Assembly (NCBI RefSeq): GCF_009856625.1
Contig: NZ_CP047241.1
Span: 4,216,001-4,280,000 of the forward strand
From: Aquitalea denitrificans
GTDB taxonomy: Bacteria > Pseudomonadota > Gammaproteobacteria > Burkholderiales > Chromobacteriaceae
Direction: 5' to 3'
Length of the DNA: 64,000 bases
A program made the translations under genes and the position numbers. How positions within the stretch are numbered: position 1 is the stretch's first letter; each line of letters begins with the position of its first letter. Below are positions 53,943 through 63,127 of the stretch, piece by piece. The notes beneath the pieces are model-generated. The model made no database searches, had not been told where the DNA came from, and worked only from the letters and a program-made list of their open reading frames with translations.

Positions 53943-54584
53943 TCAGGGTGCCAGTCGCACCCGTTGCCAACTGGCATCGGCCTGCAACAGATATACCACC
54001 CGGTCGTGCAGGCGGCTGGGCCGGCCCTGCCAGAACTCGACGCGATCAGGAATCACGGCGTAACCACCCCAATGCGGCGGACGCGGCACACTGAGCGGGT
54101 GCTTGACGCCAAACATGGCGGCACGGCTGACCAGCACGCTCTTGGAGCTGATTTCCGTGCTCTGTTCGCTGGCCCAGGCCCCCAGCCGGCTGGTATAGGG
54201 GCGGCTGGCAAAGTAGGCGTCGGACACGTCCGGGGCCACCTGCTGCACCCGGCCTTCAATGCGCACCTGACGTTCCAGCTCCGGCCAGAAAAAGGTAATC
54301 GACACAAAGGGATTGGCCGCCAGCTGCCTGCCCTTGCGGCTGAGGTAGTTGCTGTAGAACACCAGCTGGCCGTTTTCCACGCCCTTGAGCAGCACGATGC
54401 GCGCCGTCGGCCGGCCATCCTCCCCCACCGTGGCCACATTCATCGCGGTGGGTTCGTGCACCTGTGCGGTCATGGCTTCATTCAGCCACAGCTCGAACTG
54501 CGCCACGGCATCGGGCAGGCAGTCTTCCGGCGATAATTCCTTTTTCGAATAATCCTGGCGGATATCGGCAAGATTCAGCGACAT
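53943..54584 (-). CDS. pdxH: Pyridoxamine 5'-phosphate oxidase
   Basis: A 213-residue FMN flavoprotein that oxidises pyridoxine or pyridoxamine 5'-phosphate to pyridoxal 5'-phosphate. FMN-binding segments RIVLLKGVENGQLVFYSNY and GRQLAANPFVSITFFWPEL are present, and the C-terminal PHWGGYAVIPDRVEFWQGRPSRLHDR-type signature (RLHDR) is complete. AGGAG precedes ATG 54584, which gives the family start MSLNLADIRQDY. Convergent with the LysR gene and divergent from hemA. Confidence 0.96.
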   Translation of the reverse strand: MSLNLADIRQDYSKKELSPEDCLPDAVAQFELWLNEAMTAQVHEPTAMNVATVGEDGRPTARIVLLKGVENGQLVFYSNYLSRKGRQLAANPFVSITFFWPELERQVRIEGRVQQVAPDVSDAYFASRPYTSRLGAWASEQSTEISSKSVLVSRAAMFGVKHPLSVPRPPHWGGYAVIPDRVEFWQGRPSRLHDRVVYLLQADASWQRVRLAP

Positions 54585-54755
54585 GCGGCTCTCCTGGTTC
54601 GGTATGCCGCCATGGTAAGGCAGAAGCTGGCGCCAGCGGTAGCCGGATACCCACAGCGACAAGCCGCAGGCGGCGGCGGAAAAACCCCAGAGTTAGGGAC
54701 GTTGGCTGTAACTTAGGCTAGAATACGGCATTTCCCCTGCAGCCCTTTTCCGCTC

Positions 54756-56009
54756 ATGCATCTGGTTGCCTTTGGCCTGAATCACCATACCGCCCCGCTG
54801 TCGGTCCGCGAGAAGCTTGCCTTCCCGGCCGAGGTGTTGCCCAACGCACTGGAGAGCCTGGTGGGTTCGCAGGCGGCGCGTGAAGCAGCCATCGTCTCCA
54901 CCTGCAACCGTACGGAAATCTACTGTAACAGTAACGACCCAGAGCAAGCCTTGCGCTGGCTGTCGCAATACCACGGCCTGCCGGTGGAAGAGCTGCGCCC
55001 CTATCTGTACCAGCTGGATGCCAGCAGCGCCGCCCGCCATGCCTTCCGCGTGGCCTCCGGGCTGGATTCCATGGTGCTGGGTGAAACGCAGATTCTGGGC
55101 CAGCTGAAGGATGCAGTCCGGGCGGCGGAAAATGTCGGCACCCTGGGTTCGCTGCTTAACGGCCTGTTCCAGCGCACCTTTGCCGTGGCCAAGGAAGTGC
55201 GCAGCAGCACCGCCGTCGGCTCCAGCTCGGTGTCGATGTCCGCCGCCGCAGTGAAGCTGGCCGAGCAGATCTTCCCCACCATTGGCGAGCTGAACATCCT
55301 GTTCATCGGCGCCGGGGAAATGATCGAACTGGTGGCCACCCACTTTGCCGCCCGCGAGCCCTCCTGTATCACCATTGCCAACCGCACGCTGGAGCGGGGG
55401 CAGAAGCTGGCGGAACAGTTTGGCGGCAATGCCATCACCCTGTCCGAGCTGCCCGATGTGCTGCACCGCTACGATGTGGTGGTCACCTCTACCGCCAGCC
55501 AGTTGCCCATCGTCGGCAAGGGCTTGGTCGAGCGCGCCATCAAGGCGCGTCGTCATCGTCCCATCTTCATGCTGGATCTGGCCGTGCCGCGCGATATCGA
55601 AATCGAGGTTGGCAAGCTGGACGATGTCTACCTGTATACGGTGGACGATATCGCCAGCATCGTGGAAGTAGGCAAGGAAGCGCGCCAGAGCGCAGCCGAA
55701 GAAGCCGAATCCATCATCCAGGCCCGCGTGGCCGAATTCAACGACTGGCTGAAAAAGCGCGAAACCGTGCCGCTGATCCGCGCCCTGCGCGACGAGGCCG
55801 AGCGTACCCGCCGCCATGCACTGGAAGCCGCGCTCAAGCAACTGGCCAAGGGCACGGAGCCGGAAAAAGTGCTGGAAAGCCTGTCGCAGCAACTCACCAA
55901 CAAACTGATGCACCCGCCCACCCAGGCCCTGTCCTCGGGCAGTGGCGCGGAGCATGCGGCCGTGGTGGACACCATCGCCCGCCTGTACCGCTTACACCCG
56001 GAGTCGTAA
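54756..56009 (+). CDS. hemA: Glutamyl-tRNA reductase
   Basis: A 417-residue enzyme that reduces glutamyl-tRNA with NADPH to glutamate-1-semialdehyde, the first step of C5 tetrapyrrole synthesis. The nucleophile is Cys50 in STCNRTEIYC. GETQILGQLKDA, the NADPH fold with FIGAGEMIELVATHF and the long C-terminal dimerisation helix are present. It supplies the pathway continued by hemCD at the left of the window. No clear ribosome-binding site precedes the ATG. Its stop overlaps the prfA start by one base (TAATG). Confidence 0.97.
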   Translation: MHLVAFGLNHHTAPLSVREKLAFPAEVLPNALESLVGSQAAREAAIVSTCNRTEIYCNSNDPEQALRWLSQYHGLPVEELRPYLYQLDASSAARHAFRVASGLDSMVLGETQILGQLKDAVRAAENVGTLGSLLNGLFQRTFAVAKEVRSSTAVGSSSVSMSAAAVKLAEQIFPTIGELNILFIGAGEMIELVATHFAAREPSCITIANRTLERGQKLAEQFGGNAITLSELPDVLHRYDVVVTSTASQLPIVGKGLVERAIKARRHRPIFMLDLAVPRDIEIEVGKLDDVYLYTVDDIASIVEVGKEARQSAAEEAESIIQARVAEFNDWLKKRETVPLIRALRDEAERTRRHALEAALKQLAKGTEPEKVLESLSQQLTNKLMHPPTQALSSGSGAEHAAVVDTIARLYRLHPES

Positions 56010-57085
56010 TGAAACCGTCGATTGCGACAAAGCTGTCGCAGTTGGCCGATCGTCTGGAAGAAGTGACCCATCTTCTGGCCAGCGAGTCGGCAACTGCCGA
56101 TATGGATCAGTTCCGCAAACTGACCCGCGAACATGCCGAGCTGACCCCGGTCGTGGAAACCTTCCAGCAATACCAGCAGTGCGAAACCGATCTCGCCACC
56201 GCCGGCGAGATGCTGTCCGACCCGGACATGAAGGAATTCGCCCAGCTGGAAATCGATGAAGGCCGCGAGAAAATGGCCGCGCTGGAGGTGGAGCTGCAAA
56301 AGCTGCTGCTGCCCAAAGACCCCAACGACGAAAAGAACATCTTCCTGGAAATCCGCGCCGGCACCGGCGGCGACGAGGCGGCCTTGTTTGCCGCCGACCT
56401 GCTGCGCATGTACACCCGCTTTGCCGAACGCAACCGCTGGCAGGTGGAAATCGTCTCCGCCAGCGAATCGGACCTGGGCGGCTACAAGGAAGCCATCGTC
56501 CGCATCATCGGTTTCGGTGCCTACTCCAAGCTGAAGTTTGAATCCGGCGGCCACCGCGTGCAGCGCGTTCCCGCCACCGAAACCCAGGGCCGCATCCACA
56601 CTTCGGCCTGCACCGTGGCGGTGATGGCCGAAGCGGATGAATTGGTGGACGTGGTACTGAACCCGGCCGATCTGCGCATCGACACCTTCCGTGCCAGCGG
56701 CGCGGGCGGCCAGCACATCAACAAGACCGATTCCGCCGTGCGCATTACCCACCTGCCCACCGGCATTGTGGCGGAATGCCAGGATGGCCGTTCGCAGCAT
56801 GCCAACAAGGCCAGCGCGATGCAGGTGCTGGCGGCGCGCATCAATGACATCCAGCGTCGCGAGCAGCAGCAAAAAGAGGCAGCTGAACGCAAGAGCCTGA
56901 TCGGCTCCGGTGACCGCTCCGAGCGCATCCGCACCTACAACTACCCGCAGGGCCGCATTACCGACCACCGCATCAATCTGACGCTGTACAAGCTGGATTA
57001 CGTAATGGATGGGGACCTGGTCGAGCTGACCGATGCCCTGATCACCGAGCAGCAAGCAGAACTGCTGGCTGCGCTGGGCGACTGA
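56009..57085 (+). CDS. prfA: Peptide chain release factor 1
   Basis: A 358-residue class I release factor that reads UAA and UAG. The codon-recognition tripeptide of RF1 type (PxT) is PAT at residues 188-190, and the catalytic GGQ loop is at 233-235 in GAGGQHINKTDSA. Length and the PRF start are typical. It is co-transcribed with hemA, the classical hemA-prfA pair. prmC (hemK), which methylates the GGQ glutamine and often follows, is not here. Confidence 0.97.
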   Translation: MKPSIATKLSQLADRLEEVTHLLASESATADMDQFRKLTREHAELTPVVETFQQYQQCETDLATAGEMLSDPDMKEFAQLEIDEGREKMAALEVELQKLLLPKDPNDEKNIFLEIRAGTGGDEAALFAADLLRMYTRFAERNRWQVEIVSASESDLGGYKEAIVRIIGFGAYSKLKFESGGHRVQRVPATETQGRIHTSACTVAVMAEADELVDVVLNPADLRIDTFRASGAGGQHINKTDSAVRITHLPTGIVAECQDGRSQHANKASAMQVLAARINDIQRREQQQKEAAERKSLIGSGDRSERIRTYNYPQGRITDHRINLTLYKLDYVMDGDLVELTDALITEQQAELLAALGD

Positions 57086-57204
57086 CCCAACTGCAATCGG
57101 TTTGCTCCGCTGCACGCATCGTTGTACACTCGGACCCGGAAAAGCAGCCCTTGCCTGCAAGGAGCCCGGATCAAACGGTCCCGCCGCTTTTTCTCCGAAT
57201 CTTC

Positions 57205-57227
57205 AGGCCACGCAAGTGGCCTTTTTT
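57205..57227 (+). terminator. Intrinsic terminator of hemA-prfA
   Basis: AGGCCAC and GTGGCCT around a GCAA tetraloop, followed by a T-run. It lies 120 bases after prfA. Confidence 0.88.
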
Positions 57228-57579
57228 CTTGCCTGCACACCAGGCTGGGAGAACGCGGGAAATAAAAAATCGGCCAGGTCACAGAGGCAGGACCCGGCCG
57301 TTCCCAACGTGGAGATGGGTGGAAAACCATGATGTGGCGGTCGCTACGACCCACCACGCAAGACTGTATCGGTGCCGGGATACCTCACCGGCAGATAAGC
57401 CATGCAAGCAAGACATTGCTTGCACAATAAAGCGGGTAAGGGCTGCTTTGCGAAACAAAATGCTTCATCTGGAGACAGCCGTGCTTTGCATTGAATTATC
57501 AAGGCAATAGCCGCAAGGATAACCAGCCCCTGCCCGACTGGCAAAGCAGTTATAATCATGCCAGCCATGAATAAACAGC
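57228..57579. other. Gap between hemA-prfA terminator and LysR gene
   Basis: No protein gene. It holds the candidate structured RNA (57261-57450, minus strand) and, near 57550, a plus-strand TATAAT that may serve the LysR gene. Confidence 0.45.
57261..57450 (-). ncRNA. Candidate structured small RNA with its own terminator
   Basis: Four stem-loops in series: 57403-57424 (nine-base perfect stem), 57373-57393, 57334-57354, and 57271-57300, the last followed on the minus strand by ATTTTTTATTT, a good terminator tail. No gene on the minus strand lies upstream that would need this terminator, so a separate transcript starting near 57450 is suggested. The 5' end is not determined and no known RNA family was recognised. 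Confidence 0.35.
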
Positions 57580-58497
57580 ATGAATCCGATGAAACTACCT
57601 CCACTGAATGCGCTGCGTGTATTTGTTGCCGCGGCTGAACACCTGTCCTTCACCCGTGCAGCGGCCGCCCTGCACCTGACTCAGGGCGCAGTAAGCCGCC
57701 ATGTGCAGACGCTGGAAGAGTTTTACGGCACCAGCCTGTTCATCCGCCAGGCACGCGGCCTGGCACTGACTGCCGAGGGCGAGGCGCTGGTCAAACCGGC
57801 GCGCGATGCCTTCCAGCTGCTGCATGAGGCCAGCGAAATGCTGCGCCTGCGCCAGAGCGGGCTGCGAGTGCGCATACCGCCAACCCCGGCCATGCGCTGG
57901 GTGCTGCCCAATCTGCCGGATTTCCAGACCCGCTATCCGGAATACACCCTGCACCTGATTACCCAGCTGATTCACGACAAGCCGTTCAACCGGGCCGAAT
58001 ACGACCTGGCCATCATCGGCATGCCGCGCCCGGAGGTGTATACCGACATGCGCATCGAATGCATCTGTCGGGAAAAACTGGTGCCGGTATGTTCACCAGC
58101 CCTGCTGGAAGGAGCGCATCCATTGCGCACGCCGGAGGATCTGCAATACCACACCCTGCTGCACCCGTGGCGGGATCAGGATGTATGGGATCGCTGGCTG
58201 AAACTGGCCGGGGTAAGCAACATCAATCCGGAAAGCGGCGTCACCTTTGACGCACTGGAGTACGCACTGCATGCAGCAGCAGCCGGCATGGGCGTGACAC
58301 TGGCACAGGTTTCCATGGTGAATGACGATATCCAGCGCGGACGGCTGGTGATTCCATTCGACACCGTGCTGGAGACGGAGTGGGCGTATTACCTGATGTA
58401 CTCGCACGAAATGGCGCAACAGCCGAAAATCCGTGCCTTCCGCGACTGGCTGATTGCCACGCTGGAGCGTAGCGAGGCCATCAGCCGGACCATGTAG
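57580..58497 (+). CDS. LysR-family regulator, GcvA type
   Basis: A 305-residue LysR protein of the GcvA-like subgroup: LPPLNALRVFVAAAEHLSFTR-type start and LHLTQGAVSRHVQTLEEFYG recognition region, followed by RIPPTPAMRWVLPNLPDF, typical of this subgroup. Regulated genes are not evident; no glycine-cleavage or beta-lactamase gene is adjacent. ATG 57589 within the same frame is an alternative start. It converges on the histidine kinase operon. Confidence 0.9.
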   Translation: MNPMKLPPLNALRVFVAAAEHLSFTRAAAALHLTQGAVSRHVQTLEEFYGTSLFIRQARGLALTAEGEALVKPARDAFQLLHEASEMLRLRQSGLRVRIPPTPAMRWVLPNLPDFQTRYPEYTLHLITQLIHDKPFNRAEYDLAIIGMPRPEVYTDMRIECICREKLVPVCSPALLEGAHPLRTPEDLQYHTLLHPWRDQDVWDRWLKLAGVSNINPESGVTFDALEYALHAAAAGMGVTLAQVSMVNDDIQRGRLVIPFDTVLETEWAYYLMYSHEMAQQPKIRAFRDWLIATLERSEAISRTM

Positions 58498-58518
58498 CCT
58501 ATCGGGCTACACGCAATA

Positions 58519-61500
58519 TCACACGCTGGCGGTGTCCTGTTGCTGCAACCAGAGTTCGAATGCAGACAGCGCAGCTTCCAGCTCGGCCAGCAGGGCTTGC
58601 GCCTGCGCCACCTCGCCGGCCTTGGCAGCCTTTTCCACCGCCTCGGCCGCATTGCCCATCTCATTGGCACCCACCATGCGGCTGGCTCCCTTGATACGGT
58701 GAGCAGCCCAGGCCAGTTGCTCGGCACTGGCATCGCTGGCCGCCTGGCGCAAGGCCTCCATGTCTTCCTGGTTGGCTTGTGCGAAGTCGTGCAGGATTTC
58801 CAGCTCCACCGCCAGCTCGCCATCGCTGTAGACCTCCAGCACGGAGCGGTCTACCGGACACGGCGTGGCGGGCATAGGGGTATCGGGGACAGGCTGCATG
58901 GCATTCTCCGGCAATTTGCTCAGCCACTTTTCCAGCATGGCAGATAGGATATTGATGGCCAGCGGCTTGGTCAGGAAATCATCCATGCCTGCAGCGCTGG
59001 TCTTGTTCAGTTCTTCCTGCCCGGCATTGGCCGTGCAGGCGATGATGGGCAGGTGCCCGCGATCCGGATGCTCGGCTTCATAGGCCCGGATCAACCGTGC
59101 CAGCTCGTAGCCGTCAGTCACCGGCATGTGGCAATCGGTCAGCAGCAGGCTGTAGTGACCAGCCTGCCACATGGCGTAGGCCTGGGCACCATCTTCGGCA
59201 CACTCGGCGGTATAGCCCAGTTTTTCCAGCTGCCGCAAGGTAAGCTTGCGATTGGTAGGATTATCCTCGGCAAACAGGATGGGCTGCAGCACGTCATGCT
59301 GTCCACTGCCAACCACGAGGGCAGGTATCTCGCCCTCGGTCTCACCCGCCGGCAGTTCTGTAATGTCCACGATATTGGCCACCAGCAGTAGGGACGCGCG
59401 CGTACCCTGTCCCGGCTGGCTTTCCAGTTCCACATGCCCGCCCATCAGGCCTGCCAGGCGCCGGCAGATGGCCAGCCCCAGACCGGTGCCTCCAAAACGG
59501 CGGCTGGTATCGGACTCGGCCTGGGTAAACGGCTCGAACAGGCGGCTTAGATTGTCCTGTGAAATGCCGATACCACTATCGATGATGTCAAAGCGTAGTG
59601 TCTGGGCAGAAAACTCCTGCTCCAATACCTCGACTTGCAGGGTAATACCGCCGTTGGCGGTGAACTTGACGGCATTGCTGACAAAATTCTGCAGAATCTG
59701 GCGCAAACGCAAGGGGTCAAGCAGCAGGGCCGGGGCCAGCTTTTCGTCAATATCCAGCTTCAGCTGCAAACCCTTGGCGGCGGCTGTTTCGGCATACAGG
59801 GTGCGCACCTGTTCCAACAATGGCTTGACTGCCGTGGGTGTCAGTACGACTTCCAGCTTGTCCGCTTCGATCTTGGAGAAATCCAGGATGTCGTCAATCA
59901 GTCGCAACAAGGTACGGGCTGACTCCTGGATGGTGTCCACGCTGTCTTTTTGCTCCGCATTCAGCGGGGTCATGGCCAGCAGTTCCAACATGCCCAGCAC
60001 CCCGTTCATCGGAGTACGGATTTCGTGGCTCATGGTGGCCAGAAAAGAGCTCTTGGCCCGGTTGGCTGCATTGGCCTGATCCCGCGCCATGCGCAGTTCA
60101 AACTCCGCCAGCTTGCTCTCGGTAATATCCAGGCAGGCGAGGATGGTGCCTTCCCGTGGGCGGTCTGGGAATAGCAGCATGCCTTCAAACAACACCCAGA
60201 TGGGGCGGCCATCGGCATTGATGCATTCCAGCTCACAGCGCAGCTTGCTTTGGTACTGCACCATATTGTTAAGCTGGCTGGTCAGGTCGAACCAGCTTTG
60301 ATCCGAGGCCAGCAATTCCATCAGATGCATGCCTGGCAGGCTGGTTCCACCCTTGCCAAAAATGTCTTCGGCCATGCGATTGGCACGGACAATCTGCATC
60401 TGTTCATTCAGCCGCAGCAAGCCGACTGGCGAGGCCGAGTAAATGGCTTCTTCTTCCTGCAGTACCGAGCGCAGCTGGGATTCGGACAGCTTGCGCCGGT
60501 CTTCTTCATCGAAGAAACCAAGAATATTGGCATAGGCACCAACCAGTGGCTGTATGCCCTTGCCCAGCAGGGCCAGGTCTGGCTGTAACAGACAGATCAG
60601 CGCCGAAACATCGTCATCCATGGCCACCGGCAGGGTGATCCAGGGTGGCATCTCGGCCAGCCGCTGCAATAACCAAGTCAGGGGTTCGGCTTCGTGGGCC
60701 ACCATCTCCAGCGACGGCAGGGTGGCAGGCCAGTTACCGGCCTGCAGGTGGATTTCAAAACGGTCGTCAGGGAATTCCGCCAGCACCAGCATGAAACCCT
60801 GCTCGGCACGGCTGAAGCGCATGAACTCATGCAGCAGTCGATCCAGCACCTCCTTGCGCGGCCACCGGCTGAGCATGAGGTTTTCCACGTGGGAGATGGC
60901 GGAGAGCATGCTCAGGTTATGCTCCAGCGAATGTTCGGCAATACGGCGCTGATGCTCGTCCCGCACAATCAACATGAATTCCTTGTCGGTATCGGTAGTG
61001 CGGAAAATGCTGACGGTAATGCCGGCGAAGAACAACTCGCCATCAAGCTTGATACCTTCCCCCTGCAAGGTCTGGCTGCCCTGTTCACTAACCATCAGCA
61101 AGGTATCTGCCAGCGCCTGCGGCAGCCGAAGCAGCTGGTTGATCTGCTGCCCTGCCAGCGCATCCCGCCCATTGCCGAACAAGCGTTGCGCACCGGCATT
61201 GGCTGACAATACCAGGCCTTGCTGGTCAATGGTCAGGATGGCATCACCCGCCGCGTCCAGCATGCGCTGCAGGCGGTTCAGCGGCTTGAGGACACGCTTG
61301 GTCATGCTGTACAGCAGTATCAATCCCAATCCCAGAATGGCAATGCCCAGCAAGCCATCATGGATCAGTTGCCGGCGGTAATCCTGCAACGCCTGTTCAA
61401 TCTGTTCGGCACACAGCCGGTTGGTATGCTGGAACAGCGCCCAGCTTTCCTGCTGCACCTTGTCCACCTGCTGCTGCATGGCCGGCTGCATGCCGGCTAG

Positions 61501-62355
61501 CTGCTGGTGCGACTGCAACAAGGCCAGCTGCTGCTTGTTGAGCATGTGCAGCCGCAAAGCGGCATCCGATATCCGGCGCAGGCTGTCCAGCAGCTGGCGA
61601 TCATCAATATGGGCGGCATCTGCACGCAGCTGCTGCAACATCAGATTGCTCAGATCCAGCCGCGACTGCAAATCCCCTTCCTCGGTTTCACTCAGCGGTG
61701 CATCCAGCTCGCTGCGCAACAGCTGCGCCGCTGCCGCTGAACGCAGGACATGACCGATGCTCCAGCTGTCCTGGGCAATATCCATCATGATGTACAGGCC
61801 GGGGGGGGCATTCCACTTCATCTGCCCGTTCATGCCGATCAGCACATCATTGATGGCATCCTGCAGGTGGCGCGAGGACAGCTCTTCGCCATAGCCCAGC
61901 GTTTCATCCGCCCCCCACGCCGGGCCGATCTGCATGTCGATCTCTGGCCGCAAGGAGCGGAAGCTTTCCAGCTGCAAGGTGACGTCTGCCATCTTGGCAT
62001 GCTGGTCGCTGACAATATCTTGCTGTCCGGCCAGCATGGCCTGGCTCATCCAGTAATCAGCCTGCGAACGCAGCAAGGCCAGCTGGCTACGCTCTTTGGG
62101 ATAGGGGGGGGTTTTGCGGTACAGCAGGTTGCGGCTAAGTATGGCTTCTCGGCGCAGCAGATCGGCGGCGGTGTAGAACTTGCTGCGGATCTGATGCACT
62201 TCGGACAAGGCCACAGCTTGCTGATAATGCTGCCACGATGCCGCCAGCAGCCGAGCAACCCAGCCAATCTGGAAGATCCCCAGCAATACCACTATGGCAA
62301 TGACCGCACGGCCAATCGATAGGGTCTGGCTTGCCTTGTTGTTGGTGTTGGCCAT
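58519..62355 (-). CDS. Hybrid sensor histidine kinase (PAS-HisKA-HATPase-REC-Hpt)
   Basis: A 1278-residue membrane kinase. Membrane helix near residues 12-32, a long helical periplasmic sensor, and a second helix near 337-357. Cytoplasmic PAS-like domains occupy about 362-480 and 640-760, with a GAF-like stretch between. The dimerisation domain has the phospho-accepting His777 in SHEIRTPMNG; the ATPase has DSGIGISQDNL and GGTGLGLAICRRL. A receiver domain follows with Asp1074 (LLTDCHMPVTDG), then a C-terminal Hpt domain with His1219 (AAHRIKGAS). This is a complete internal phosphorelay of BarA/EvgS type. It is the last gene of the signalling operon; the likely output partner is the response regulator just upstream. 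Confidence 0.92.
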   Translation of the reverse strand: MANTNNKASQTLSIGRAVIAIVVLLGIFQIGWVARLLAASWQHYQQAVALSEVHQIRSKFYTAADLLRREAILSRNLLYRKTPPYPKERSQLALLRSQADYWMSQAMLAGQQDIVSDQHAKMADVTLQLESFRSLRPEIDMQIGPAWGADETLGYGEELSSRHLQDAINDVLIGMNGQMKWNAPPGLYIMMDIAQDSWSIGHVLRSAAAAQLLRSELDAPLSETEEGDLQSRLDLSNLMLQQLRADAAHIDDRQLLDSLRRISDAALRLHMLNKQQLALLQSHQQLAGMQPAMQQQVDKVQQESWALFQHTNRLCAEQIEQALQDYRRQLIHDGLLGIAILGLGLILLYSMTKRVLKPLNRLQRMLDAAGDAILTIDQQGLVLSANAGAQRLFGNGRDALAGQQINQLLRLPQALADTLLMVSEQGSQTLQGEGIKLDGELFFAGITVSIFRTTDTDKEFMLIVRDEHQRRIAEHSLEHNLSMLSAISHVENLMLSRWPRKEVLDRLLHEFMRFSRAEQGFMLVLAEFPDDRFEIHLQAGNWPATLPSLEMVAHEAEPLTWLLQRLAEMPPWITLPVAMDDDVSALICLLQPDLALLGKGIQPLVGAYANILGFFDEEDRRKLSESQLRSVLQEEEAIYSASPVGLLRLNEQMQIVRANRMAEDIFGKGGTSLPGMHLMELLASDQSWFDLTSQLNNMVQYQSKLRCELECINADGRPIWVLFEGMLLFPDRPREGTILACLDITESKLAEFELRMARDQANAANRAKSSFLATMSHEIRTPMNGVLGMLELLAMTPLNAEQKDSVDTIQESARTLLRLIDDILDFSKIEADKLEVVLTPTAVKPLLEQVRTLYAETAAAKGLQLKLDIDEKLAPALLLDPLRLRQILQNFVSNAVKFTANGGITLQVEVLEQEFSAQTLRFDIIDSGIGISQDNLSRLFEPFTQAESDTSRRFGGTGLGLAICRRLAGLMGGHVELESQPGQGTRASLLLVANIVDITELPAGETEGEIPALVVGSGQHDVLQPILFAEDNPTNRKLTLRQLEKLGYTAECAEDGAQAYAMWQAGHYSLLLTDCHMPVTDGYELARLIRAYEAEHPDRGHLPIIACTANAGQEELNKTSAAGMDDFLTKPLAINILSAMLEKWLSKLPENAMQPVPDTPMPATPCPVDRSVLEVYSDGELAVELEILHDFAQANQEDMEALRQAASDASAEQLAWAAHRIKGASRMVGANEMGNAAEAVEKAAKAGEVAQAQALLAELEAALSAFELWLQQQDTASV

Positions 62356-62380
62356 GTTATCCCCTTGCAGGCAAGGTCAC

Positions 62381-63127
62381 TCAGCCGGGCTGATCTGCGG
62401 CATCTGCGGCGTCACCATCAACTGCCGCAGACTCATGCACGGTTTCTATCACCAGCTGATGTACCCCGTAGCGGTCGCTGTAATTGCGTAACACCGCCAG
62501 CTGGTTGGCAGAAATGCTGGCACCGCGTGGCAGCAGCAGATGTCCCGTCTTGCTGCGCAAATCCTCGGCCAGAATGGATCCGGATTTGGCACTGTGCAAA
62601 GTCACCGTTTCATAGGGGACATCAGCCAGGTCTTCAGGCCGCTGTTCGAACAGGCGACGGAAGACCTTCTTGTCGTAATCCGTGCCGGTATCCACACCGT
62701 AATAGCTGAATGGATCCACCTCTGGCCTGGCCCGGCGCAGGGCCAGGTTAATGGCCTTTTCCACATCCACCGGCTTTGGCGGCTTTACGACAAAACCATC
62801 GGCATGCAGTTGCACGGCGACGGTAACATTGCTGCGATCAGCGTGACCGGAAAGAATGATGAACGGCAGATTGGACACATTGGCGGTATGGCCGCAGCGC
62901 AATTCTTTCAGCAAATCCAGTCCGTTCATCGGCTTCATTTCCACATCACACAGCACCAGATCCACCATGCGCATGTCCAGCGTGCGCATCGCTGTGCTGC
63001 CATCTGGTGCCTGAGAAATGTTTTCTGCCCGTATGCCCATGGCCTGCAAGGACTGGCTTACCAGCGTCCTGACCAGTGACTGATCATCAACGACCAGTAT
63101 TTTCAGTTTTTCCATCTCGACCGACAT
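62381..63127 (-). CDS. Response regulator with C-terminal output-like domain
   Basis: A 248-residue protein. Residues about 7-125 form a receiver domain with acidic pocket VVDDQ, phospho-acceptor Asp61 (LVLCDVEMKPMNG) and the conserved lysine in VVKPPKPVD. The C-terminal part contains VTLHSAKSGSILAEDLRS...HLLLPRGASISANQL, similar to the linker region of some HD-GYP response regulators, but no HD domain follows. It is therefore probably a single-domain relay or regulator. AAGGGG lies six bases before ATG 63127. Its start overlaps the EAL-protein gene by 41 bases. Confidence 0.88.
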   Translation of the reverse strand: MSVEMEKLKILVVDDQSLVRTLVSQSLQAMGIRAENISQAPDGSTAMRTLDMRMVDLVLCDVEMKPMNGLDLLKELRCGHTANVSNLPFIILSGHADRSNVTVAVQLHADGFVVKPPKPVDVEKAINLALRRARPEVDPFSYYGVDTGTDYDKKVFRRLFEQRPEDLADVPYETVTLHSAKSGSILAEDLRSKTGHLLLPRGASISANQLAVLRNYSDRYGVHQLVIETVHESAAVDGDAADAADQPG

